Virus record (IMG/VR): IMGVR_UViG_3300043464_001208
Coordinates: 1-46,268 of that record
Length of the DNA: 46,268 nt
Source: a virus
Direction: 5' to 3' (one strand)
Shown here: positions 39,857-46,268 of the stretch, in pieces
Position numbering within the stretch: the stretch's first letter is position 1
Layout of the letters: every line of letters starts with the position of its first letter
Notes under the pieces: model-generated
What the model was told of the DNA's origin: nothing
The model's database searches: none
The model's input: the letters and a program-made list of their open reading frames with translations, nothing else
Position numbers and translations under genes: made by a program

Positions 39857-41175
39857 AGGTGCTGTTCTCAAATCCGCCGTGGTGGGATGTCTCCGAGCAG
39901 TACCTACGCTGCGGCGTGCGGGCCGGCTCGCGGTGGCCGTTCACGATGCCCGCGAACGCGATGCCGGGCGAGTTCAAGTTCGGGGGCTATCTCCCCTACC
40001 CGTTCTTCCTCGGGTACGCGGCGACCTACGCGGCGGCCAACACGACCGCCGAGATCCGGTTCCGCGATTCGATCGCCCTGCGGGAGAGCTACCAGACCTA
40101 CATCGACTACCTCGCCGCCGAGCGACCCGACATCGTGGTGATCGAGACGGCCACCCCGAGTTGGCAGCACGATGCCCAGGTCGTGCAGATGATTCACAAC
40201 GTGCTGCCGGCGGCGAAGATCGTGATCGCCGGGCCGATCACGACCACGAAGAGCGACGAGATCCTCGCGACGCTGCCGGTTCACGCGTGCCTGCGGGGCG
40301 AGTACGAAAAGAACGCGGTCAAGGTGATCGAGGGAGCGAGCGGCGTGATCGACTTCGACTTGCTCACGCTCGCTGAGATGAACGCGGCACCGCCGCCGTG
40401 GATGGATGCGGAGATCGCACACCGCTACTTCGACTACAACCCGATCGGGCAGCAGTACCCACACGCTCACGTATGGTCGAGCCGGGGATGCCCGTACAAG
40501 TGCTGCTTCTGCGTGTGGCCCGCCGCGATGACGGGCAACGATCCCGACGGCACGAACGTGCGGAAGGTTCGCCACTACTCGCCCGAGTACATGGAGCCGT
40601 ACCTCACCGGGCTCGTGCGTGACTACGGGTTCCGCTCGATCTACTTCGATGATGACACGTTCAACCTCGGCAACTCGCACGTCGTGAAGATGTGCGAGGT
40701 CATGCGGCGAGTCGGCGTGCCGTGGTCGGCGATGTGCCGGGCCGACACGAGCAAGATGGAAACGTGGTCGGTGATGAAGGAGTCGGGCTGCTTCGGCGTG
40801 AAGCTCGGGTTCGAGAGCGGGAACCAGTACGTCGTGGACAAGATCGTGAACAAGCACCTCGATCTGGAGTACGCCCGCGAGGTGGTGCATGAACTCAAGC
40901 GAATCGGCATGACGGTTCACGGCACGTTCACAGTCGGGCTCCCCGGCGAGACGCGAGAGCAGATGCAGGACACGGTGCGATTCATCGAATCGCTGCCGCT
41001 CGACTCGCATCAACTCTCAGGCACCGCCGAGATCGAAGGCACGCCGCTGCACACGCTGCGGACGGCGGGGCACCTCGACGCCTACGAAGGGGCGAGCATG
41101 GATGCGAACTCTCAGATGCACACCGACGGGAACAAGCGTTTCGCCATGCTCGCCGAGGAGCTCCGCAACTCGTGA
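39853..41175 (+). CDS. B12-binding radical SAM enzyme
   Basis: 440 residues, GTG start with AGGAG upstream. The N-terminal part (about 1-160) looks like a cobalamin-binding Rossmann domain (DIVVIETATPSW, KIVIAGPITTTKS). The radical SAM cluster motif is GCPYKCCFC (C213, C217, C220). Downstream IYFDDDTFNLGN, VKLGFESGNQYVVDKIVNKH, HGTFTVGLPGET are typical of class B radical SAM. Such enzymes perform methylations or rearrangements; substrate unknown. Neighbours suggest a sugar or surface molecule. Confidence 0.88.
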   Translation: MKVLFSNPPWWDVSEQYLRCGVRAGSRWPFTMPANAMPGEFKFGGYLPYPFFLGYAATYAAANTTAEIRFRDSIALRESYQTYIDYLAAERPDIVVIETATPSWQHDAQVVQMIHNVLPAAKIVIAGPITTTKSDEILATLPVHACLRGEYEKNAVKVIEGASGVIDFDLLTLAEMNAAPPPWMDAEIAHRYFDYNPIGQQYPHAHVWSSRGCPYKCCFCVWPAAMTGNDPDGTNVRKVRHYSPEYMEPYLTGLVRDYGFRSIYFDDDTFNLGNSHVVKMCEVMRRVGVPWSAMCRADTSKMETWSVMKESGCFGVKLGFESGNQYVVDKIVNKHLDLEYAREVVHELKRIGMTVHGTFTVGLPGETREQMQDTVRFIESLPLDSHQLSGTAEIEGTPLHTLRTAGHLDAYEGASMDANSQMHTDGNKRFAMLAEELRNS

Positions 41176-41891
41176 ACATCACCGTCTCGGCCTACAACCG
41201 CCCGGCGTATCTGGAGCAGACGCTCGCCGCGTTGCGGTCGTGCTACGGCATCGGCGATTGCCGCGTGATGGTGCTGGTCGATCCCTCGGAAGCGTCAGTG
41301 CATTCCGCCGCCCTCGCGGCCCGGTACGGCTTCCAATCGGGCACCTACCCCGAGCGGGTCGGGTGCAACCGGGCGATCCGCAACGCTCTCGCGTATGGGT
41401 TCAACGAGATGGGCAGCGAGTTTCACGTTCACTTCGAGGATGACACCGTGCCGACGCGGGACTGCCTGCGATGGTTCGCGTGGGCGAGGGATCACTACCG
41501 CGACGATCCCGCCGTGATGAACGTCTCGGGCTACCAGCGGGTGAGCAACGGGTGCCTCGACGAGTGCGGGCTGCGACGTTGGTTCACGCCGTGGGGCTGG
41601 GGCGTGTGGCGTGATCGCTGGCTCGGGCTGCACCTGGGCTGGGTGCAAGGCGACGAGGCGACATCGTGGGATGTGATCGTGAATCACGGGCTGCGAGCCG
41701 GGCGGTACGAAGCGTTCCCCACCGTGAGCCGCATCCAGAACATCGGGGCAGAGCAGGGCACGCACGTGCCCAGTGCCGAGTGGCACGCCGAGCATCACCG
41801 CGTGGCGGTGACGAGCGACCACATTGAGAACGGCGAGATGCCGGCGGCGTGGCGGGAAGTGCGGAGGGCTGATCGTGCAGATCACGATTGA
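41172..41891 (+). CDS. Family 2-like glycosyltransferase
   Basis: 239 residues. NITVSAYNRPAYLEQTLAAL is the GT2/GnT-I-type start, and HVHFEDDTVPTRDC gives the metal-binding EDD. FTPWGWGVWRDRW resembles the acceptor region. GTG 41172 overlaps the radical SAM stop. Cytoplasmic, sugar donor and acceptor unknown. Confidence 0.8.
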   Translation: MNITVSAYNRPAYLEQTLAALRSCYGIGDCRVMVLVDPSEASVHSAALAARYGFQSGTYPERVGCNRAIRNALAYGFNEMGSEFHVHFEDDTVPTRDCLRWFAWARDHYRDDPAVMNVSGYQRVSNGCLDECGLRRWFTPWGWGVWRDRWLGLHLGWVQGDEATSWDVIVNHGLRAGRYEAFPTVSRIQNIGAEQGTHVPSAEWHAEHHRVAVTSDHIENGEMPAAWREVRRADRADHD

Positions 41892-42765
41892 GGACATCGA
41901 GCGGCACGCCCCCGATGTGCTTCTTCCGCCCGATCCCGAGTTCGCGGAGGACTACGCCGCGAAGGTCGAGCTCGGCAGGACGTTCGCTGCCGGGGCCCGC
42001 GTTGCCCTGGTCGCGATCTGCCGCAACGCGATGCCTTGGCTCCCGCGAACGCTCGATCTCGTGGAGCGGACGGGGGCGGCGTTCAAGTCGTGGTCGGCGT
42101 TCGTGTTCGAGAACGACTCCGAGGATGGCACGAAGGAAGTGCTCGCGGCGTGGGCTGACGGCGACCGGCGCAAAGTTTCTCTGAACATCAACCACCGCCC
42201 GCACCTTTCGCACACGATCGCCCAGGAGCGGACGGTCGCCCTCGCCGAGTACCGCGAGCAATGTCAGCACTGGGTGCGGAGCCGCGAGCCGGTGGATTAT
42301 GCGATCGTCTTCGACACTGACCCTTGGGGCGGCTTCAGCATCGACGGCGTGATGAACTCGATCGCGTGGATGTCGCTCGATCACTCGTGGTACGGGCTGG
42401 CTTCGTACTCGTGGTGCGAGATGAACACCGCGATCGGGCCAGTGGCGGCGCACTATGACGCGTTCGCCGCGAGGCTCAATCACTGGGGGCGACGCGATCA
42501 GCAATGGTTTCACCATTGGCATCCCGCCGTGGGCTCGCCCCCGGTCGAGTTCAACTCGGCATTCGGGCAGTTGTGTGTCTACCGTGCCGGCCCGTACCTC
42601 GCGGGCAAGTACGGCGGTGCCGACTGTGAGCACGTTGTGCTGCACCGTTCGATTGCAGAGCAGGGGAGACTGTGGAATGACGAGCACTGCCGGCTGGGCT
42701 TGAACCCATCGAGCCGGGCGGTCTCCTTCTGGGTGCCGAATGGCGGGCAAGACAGCAACGATTGA
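41875..42765 (+). CDS. Glycosyltransferase-like protein (mannosyltransferase-type)
   Basis: 296 residues. VALVAICRNAMPWLPRTLDL, ENDSEDGTKEVL and YAIVFDTDPWGG carry the GT-A motifs (DTD as the DxD). The long acceptor half is aromatic-rich. GTG 41875 lies near the end of the previous gene. Together with 39221 and 41172 it could build a short glycan. Confidence 0.72.
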   Translation: MQITIEDIERHAPDVLLPPDPEFAEDYAAKVELGRTFAAGARVALVAICRNAMPWLPRTLDLVERTGAAFKSWSAFVFENDSEDGTKEVLAAWADGDRRKVSLNINHRPHLSHTIAQERTVALAEYREQCQHWVRSREPVDYAIVFDTDPWGGFSIDGVMNSIAWMSLDHSWYGLASYSWCEMNTAIGPVAAHYDAFAARLNHWGRRDQQWFHHWHPAVGSPPVEFNSAFGQLCVYRAGPYLAGKYGGADCEHVVLHRSIAEQGRLWNDEHCRLGLNPSSRAVSFWVPNGGQDSND

Positions 42766-43147
42766 CGCGACCACTCTCCGCGTTCTTTGGGACTCCTATC
42801 TTCCGATGGGAGCCATCTGCCAGCATTTCACGATTACAGTTCACCAACTCGTGCGGCTCCGCGTCGCGTGGGAACTGCCGCCCCGCAACGATCGCAAGCG
42901 ACGGTACAAGCCGAGCCGAGACGAGCGGCTACTCGACCCCGACGCTGACGAACTCGCCGCCAGCGAGTCGAGCCTCGACCTCGCCCCGATGGTCGCCGAG
43001 CGGGTGACGGTGGTACATGCCACATGGACGCCCGCCGATTGGGCAGAGCGGCAGGCGGTGAAGCCCGAGCCGTTCCGGCTGGCACGGTTCGCCACGCCCG
43101 ACGAAGCCCGCGATCTCGTGGACGAACCCGCCGAGGGGGAGTGGTGA
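42740..43147 (+). CDS. HTH protein, paralogue of 36668
   Basis: 135 residues. TTLRVLWDSYLPMGAICQHF, then TVHQLVRLRVAWELP is a resolvase-like HTH. C-terminal half with DELAASESSLDLAPMVAERV as in 36668, then a specific tail (EWTPADWAERQAVKPEPFRL-like). Overlaps the upstream gene by 26 bases. Probably regulatory. Confidence 0.6.
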   Translation: MAGKTATIDATTLRVLWDSYLPMGAICQHFTITVHQLVRLRVAWELPPRNDRKRRYKPSRDERLLDPDADELAASESSLDLAPMVAERVTVVHATWTPADWAERQAVKPEPFRLARFATPDEARDLVDEPAEGEW

Positions 43148-43398
43148 AGAGCCTGCCCGACTATGTGGAGCGGCGGATCGTGGTCGAGTTCGGCCTGCGG
43201 TACGCCTACGCCTACATCACAGACGGGGCTGGGAAGCTTATTGATGAGGAGTCGTTCAAACAGCCTTACAAGCTGGAGCGAAAGGAATGCCACGAGGAAG
43301 CGAAGGATGTGTACTCGCTGATCTATGACTCACTGAACGAGCTCATCAACTTCCCAACTGCAAGTTCGGACGATGCGGGTGGTACACCGGAGGGATAG
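43144..43398 (+). CDS. Small hypothetical protein
   Basis: 84 residues, GTG start overlapping the previous stop. RRIVVEFGLRYAYAYITDGA then an acidic helical tail. Unrecognised, at the start of the probable lysis region. Confidence 0.55.
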   Translation: MKSLPDYVERRIVVEFGLRYAYAYITDGAGKLIDEESFKQPYKLERKECHEEAKDVYSLIYDSLNELINFPTASSDDAGGTPEG

Positions 43399-43406
43399 CC
43401 CCCGGA

Positions 43407-43715
43407 GTGCCCGCCATGCCCGCGTATGAGATGACCCCGGCCGAAGCGGCCGAGTACGGCAACACGCTCAACATCTGGCAGGCGATCCGCCTGCTGCAGA
43501 CGTGGAGCCCACTGCTCGCCTACGGGCAGAAGTTCGTGAACACGATCGACCCGTACCAGAAGGGTCTGATCGTGGGCGAGGCTGCCGAGTGGCTCGCGAG
43601 CAAGACCGACTCCCAGGTTGACGATCAGCTCGTTCGGCATCTCGCCGAGGTCGCGAAGACCAAGGAAGGCGAGGCTCTCGTTCGGTTCTGTCTCGGGCTT
43701 GCAGGCGTGAAGTAA
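43407..43715 (+). CDS. Small helical hypothetical protein
   Basis: 102 residues. GTG 43407 with GGAG upstream; ATG 43416 is an alternative. MTPAEAAEYGNTLNIWQAIR and QKGLIVGEAAEWLASKTDSQ are helical. Shares one base with the next gene. Function unknown. Confidence 0.6.
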   Translation: MPAMPAYEMTPAEAAEYGNTLNIWQAIRLLQTWSPLLAYGQKFVNTIDPYQKGLIVGEAAEWLASKTDSQVDDQLVRHLAEVAKTKEGEALVRFCLGLAGVK

Positions 43716-44323
43716 TGGATCGTGAAACACTCCTACGCTCCCTCGCAGCCGTCGCAGCCGTGGCGATCCTGGCCGCGCCCTATTGGCGTGTGGTGGCTGA
43801 CGCTCTCGAAGCGGGAGTCGCTGCCGCCAAGGCCCACGCCAACGTCATCGGGAGGCTCGCCGCCGCCGGGCTGATCGTGGCGGCAGCGTGGGGCAAGATC
43901 CCCATGCCGTCGTTCGAGGTGCCCGCCGTGCCGGCGGTCGAGGTCGAGGAACCGAGTGCCGAGATGAAGACGCTGGTCGCCCCCGTCGCTGCCGCCCTGC
44001 GATCCCTGCCGGCTGGCGATCGGATGCTCTGGGCATCGACGTGGAGCAAGGCGGCAATCGTGGTGGCTGGCGATGCGACCGCCCGCGAGGCGGCGTTCAC
44101 CGATACCCGGAGCCTCCAGGCGTTCACCGGGTTGGCTCTCGACATCGCTTGGCGGCGGATCGGGCGGCACGAGCCGGGCAGCAACGAACCGCTACGGAAG
44201 GCTCTGGAAGCCGCCTACGGGGCAGCGGTGGGTACCGACGAGGTTCCGGTCACTCGTGACATCCGCGACCGCTACGCCGCATTTGCGAAGGCTCTGGCGT
44301 GGGCTGGCATCAACGGGGGGTGA
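43715..44323 (+). CDS. Two-TM membrane protein, possible holin
   Basis: 202 residues. Hydrophobic helices at about 7-22 and 43-60, then a soluble helical C-terminal domain. The size is above usual holins, so a signal-arrest or membrane-anchored accessory role is also possible. Directly precedes the papain-like gene. Holin assignment is from place and topology only. Confidence 0.55.
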   Translation: MDRETLLRSLAAVAAVAILAAPYWRVVADALEAGVAAAKAHANVIGRLAAAGLIVAAAWGKIPMPSFEVPAVPAVEVEEPSAEMKTLVAPVAAALRSLPAGDRMLWASTWSKAAIVVAGDATAREAAFTDTRSLQAFTGLALDIAWRRIGRHEPGSNEPLRKALEAAYGAAVGTDEVPVTRDIRDRYAAFAKALAWAGINGG

Positions 44324-44326
44324 GCG

Positions 44327-45265
44327 ATGGCGGGTGAATCCTTCCTGCCGTTGTTCGGCTACCAGCCCGATCCCGAGGGCTCGGCGGCGTTCGTCGCCTC
44401 GCTCCCGCACCCGACGCTCGCGGAAGCCGGGCCGGATCTCCAAGCGGCGAAGACCGACGTGCATCTAGAGCGGGCTCTCCTCCAGTGCTCGCCCTCGTGG
44501 AAGCGGGGTAGCCAGCCGATCGGCTCGTGCGTGGGCTGGGGCTTCGCGATGTCGGTGGACATCCTCGCGGCGTGCGACATCGTGCTGCGGAAGGAACCCG
44601 AGACCTGGGGCGGTCGCACGATCGAGGCGTCGGTCTACGGGGTGAGCCGGGTCGAGGCTCGCGGGCGAACGTCGGCACCGGGCGGGGACGGGAGCACGGG
44701 CTTCCATGCCGCGAAGGCGGTGAGGGATTGGGGCGTGCTGCACTACGGCCAGCAGTACGGCAGCGTGCGGTTCGACCGACAGTTCACCGGCACGCAAGAG
44801 AAGCAGTGGGGTCGCGATGGGATGCCCGATGAACTGGAGCCCTACGCCAAGCAAAGGCGATGCTCCGAGGTCACGCTCGTCAAGTCGTTTGACGATTGCG
44901 CGAAAGCGATCAGCAACGGCTACCCGGTCGCCCTCTGCTCAATGCGTGGGTTCTCGATGCGGTTCACCGATCGAGGCTCGCTCGGCGGTGGCTGGCTCAC
45001 GCCCGCCGGCACCTGGGCACATTGCATGATGGGTTGCTCGGTTCGCTGGGATCGCCCGGCGATCCTCGTGCCGAACTCGTGGGGCAACTGTTACTCCGGG
45101 CCGGTTGACTCGCGGCTCCCCGAGGCTTTCCAGAAGTCGGCGGGCTGGGTCGATGCCGAGGTGATCGACTCGATGTGCAAGGGCGGTGACTCCTACGCCC
45201 TTGCGGGCTTCAGCGGCTTCAAGCCGACCACGCTGCCAGAGAACTGGCTGGAAGGAATCCTGTGA
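44327..45265 (+). CDS. Papain-like cysteine peptidase (C1 fold), possible lysin
   Basis: 312 residues. The papain order Cys-His-Asn is visible: C68 in IGSCVGWGFA, H232 in TWAHCMMGC, N250 in VPNSWGN, the last identical to the family's NSWG. No signal peptide. It lies between a membrane protein and a lipoprotein in the lysis position. A phage lysin cutting peptide bonds, or a protease against the host envelope, is an inference; no peptidoglycan-specific domain is seen. Confidence 0.78.
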   Translation: MAGESFLPLFGYQPDPEGSAAFVASLPHPTLAEAGPDLQAAKTDVHLERALLQCSPSWKRGSQPIGSCVGWGFAMSVDILAACDIVLRKEPETWGGRTIEASVYGVSRVEARGRTSAPGGDGSTGFHAAKAVRDWGVLHYGQQYGSVRFDRQFTGTQEKQWGRDGMPDELEPYAKQRRCSEVTLVKSFDDCAKAISNGYPVALCSMRGFSMRFTDRGSLGGGWLTPAGTWAHCMMGCSVRWDRPAILVPNSWGNCYSGPVDSRLPEAFQKSAGWVDAEVIDSMCKGGDSYALAGFSGFKPTTLPENWLEGIL

Positions 45266-45570
45266 TGTTCCGCTGGCTCATCGTGTTCGCGATCGTCTCG
45301 GGCGGCTGCGTCGCTTCGCTGCCGAGTGACCCCAGCATCTCGGCGGATCTTGCGGTCGAGACTGCCCGCATGGTGATCGCCAGCCGGTCTGCACCGCCGG
45401 CTCCGACGCCCGACGCGGGACGCTGTGAAAACTGCAATGGCACCGGGAAAATCGGTGATGGAAGAATCGTCATGCCTTGCCCGGAATGCGGCGGCGACGG
45501 AGTGAAGGGGGCGGAAAAGTCGGTGCTGCATCCCGCCGCGTTCGTGCCGTGCAAGGAGTGCAACTCGTGA
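45265..45570 (+). CDS. Lipoprotein with DnaJ-like zinc motif
   Basis: 101 residues. Signal peptide with lipobox IVSGGC (lipid-bearing Cys near 15). The mature part contains CENCNGTG and CPECGGDG plus a CKEC pair: a DnaJ-type zinc repeat. A periplasmic outer-membrane lipoprotein beside a peptidase resembles an o-spanin position, but the zinc motif is unusual. Starts at ATG 45265 (TGATG with the previous stop). Confidence 0.68.
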   Translation: MFRWLIVFAIVSGGCVASLPSDPSISADLAVETARMVIASRSAPPAPTPDAGRCENCNGTGKIGDGRIVMPCPECGGDGVKGAEKSVLHPAAFVPCKECNS

Positions 45571-45929
45571 CGGTCGCGGATCTGAAGCTCTGGGTCTGGC
45601 GAAACGTCGGCATCCGGCGGCACCTCGTGGGCCGTCAGGTGATCGACGATTTCACCGAGCTCGCGGTACAGCACTGGGAGAGCGAGGCGTACACGCACGC
45701 GGTGAGTGCCGATCAGCAAGCGATCGTGACCGAGGAAGTGCTGAAGAGCGTCAAGCGGGGCTACCAGATCGTGAGTGACAAGGACGATCCGCAAGAGTAC
45801 GGATTCTTTTGGGCACTCGTGCTCCAGGCGGTCGCCTCGATCGTGGTGCAACTCATCCTGCGATGGTGGCTCGATGCACGGATCAACCGGGTACGCATTC
45901 TGATCTGGCAGCAGGAGTTGACGCGATGA
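45567..45929 (+). CDS. Membrane protein of the lysis region
   Basis: 120 residues, GTG start overlapping the lipoprotein stop. One TM helix at about 77-97 (FFWALVLQAVASIVVQLILR) near the C-terminus, with a charged tail. Unknown, possibly inner-membrane spanin-like or holin partner. Confidence 0.58.
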   Translation: MTVADLKLWVWRNVGIRRHLVGRQVIDDFTELAVQHWESEAYTHAVSADQQAIVTEEVLKSVKRGYQIVSDKDDPQEYGFFWALVLQAVASIVVQLILRWWLDARINRVRILIWQQELTR

Positions 45930-46204
45930 CCATCGAAACCAAAGACACGCTGATTGGCATCATGGAGCGATGGGGCTTCCCGACGCTCGTGGCTCTCGGG
46001 CTGGCGTTCTTCATCCGTCAGGATCTGCTGCTGCCCTTGCTCGAAGAGCACCGGCTGACGCTGAAGGAAGTGCGCGAGACGCAGCGTGAGATTGCGGACG
46101 CGATCGGCGACCAGACGCGGTTGCTCTTGTCGATACAGTCGGGGAAGCCCGTGCATGGCTTGCGGACTGTGGACGCGAGCGAGCCGGAACCCGGCACGAA
46201 CTAA
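45926..46204 (+). CDS. TM plus coiled-coil protein, holin candidate (BhlA/UviB-like)
   Basis: 92 residues. N-terminal membrane helix about 16-35 (WGFPTLVALGLAFFIR), then a charged coiled coil (HRLTLKEVRETQREIADAIG). The pattern is that of small phage holin-like proteins. Overlaps the previous gene by four bases. It is the last complete gene. Confidence 0.6.
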   Translation: MTIETKDTLIGIMERWGFPTLVALGLAFFIRQDLLLPLLEEHRLTLKEVRETQREIADAIGDQTRLLLSIQSGKPVHGLRTVDASEPEPGTN

Positions 46205-46240
46205 CGACCTTACATCACCACTCTAGAGACGCGCCCGCAT

Positions 46241-46268
46241 GTGCCCGATGAATCCGAGATTGCTTCGC
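46241..46268 (+). CDS. 5' start of the gene continuing at position 1
   Basis: GTG 46241 begins MPDESEIAS, runs off the end with one base of a codon left, and that codon is completed by positions 1-2. See the entry at 1-122. No clear ribosome site precedes it; the 36-base gap 46205-46240 is otherwise empty. Confidence 0.55.

Overview
The window reads as one essentially complete genome of a temperate, tailed (siphovirus-type) phage with an HK97-like head. It is GC-rich by eye, starts many genes with GTG, and is almost entirely coded on the + strand with start/stop overlaps. The only confident minus-strand gene is a tyrosine integrase. No tRNA, rRNA, CRISPR or insertion sequence is visible. The two window ends appear to join: a GTG at 46241 opens a frame that runs off the right end and continues, in phase and without a stop, from position 1 to the TGA at 120-122. 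This suggests a circular or circularly permuted molecule cut at an arbitrary point. The host is not identifiable from sequence alone; a high-GC Gram-negative is likely, because lipoproteins and secreted proteins are present, and Planctomycetota is only a guess from general resemblance.

Layout. 0.3-12.2 kb: packaging and head (HNH nuclease, TerS, TerL, a portal fused to HAD and TUDOR domains, prohead protease, major capsid protein, a glycosyltransferase, head-tail connectors). 12.2-20.5 kb: tail (tail proteins, the G/GT chaperones with a -1 frameshift signal, an 803-residue tape measure, minor tail proteins, an 830-residue repeat-containing adhesin-like protein). 20.5-23 kb: small metallopeptidase-like protein, metallophosphoesterase, Nmad1/DUF1599-type nucleotide protein. 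23-26.5 kb: lysogeny/early control (integrase between two excisionase-type HTH proteins, two promoters sharing an upstream element, several dyads and tandem operator-like repeats). 26.5-36.7 kb: DNA metabolism (Sak4-like ATPase, SSB-like protein, ParB-like/PAPS-reductase-like IbrB-IbrA pair, HNH, primase-helicase, an O-like initiator gene with an internal iteron array, a LexA-type HTH, a bacterial-type sliding clamp). 36.7-42.8 kb: accessory block (secreted trypsin-like protease, RusA resolvase, methyltransferase-like protein, three glycosyltransferase-like proteins, a B12-binding radical SAM enzyme). 42.7-46.3 kb: probable lysis region (membrane proteins, a papain-like peptidase, a lipoprotein, a TM plus coiled-coil holin-like protein).

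How it fits together. A primase-helicase loads at the iteron origin inside the adjacent initiator gene, the phage clamp supports a host polymerase, and Sak4/SSB/RusA handle recombination. The most unusual items are the portal-HAD-TUDOR fusion, the iteron origin embedded in a wHTH initiator gene, the papain-like peptidase in the lysis position, and the glycan/radical-SAM cassette, which together with the head-module glycosyltransferase suggests modification of virion, cell surface or DNA.
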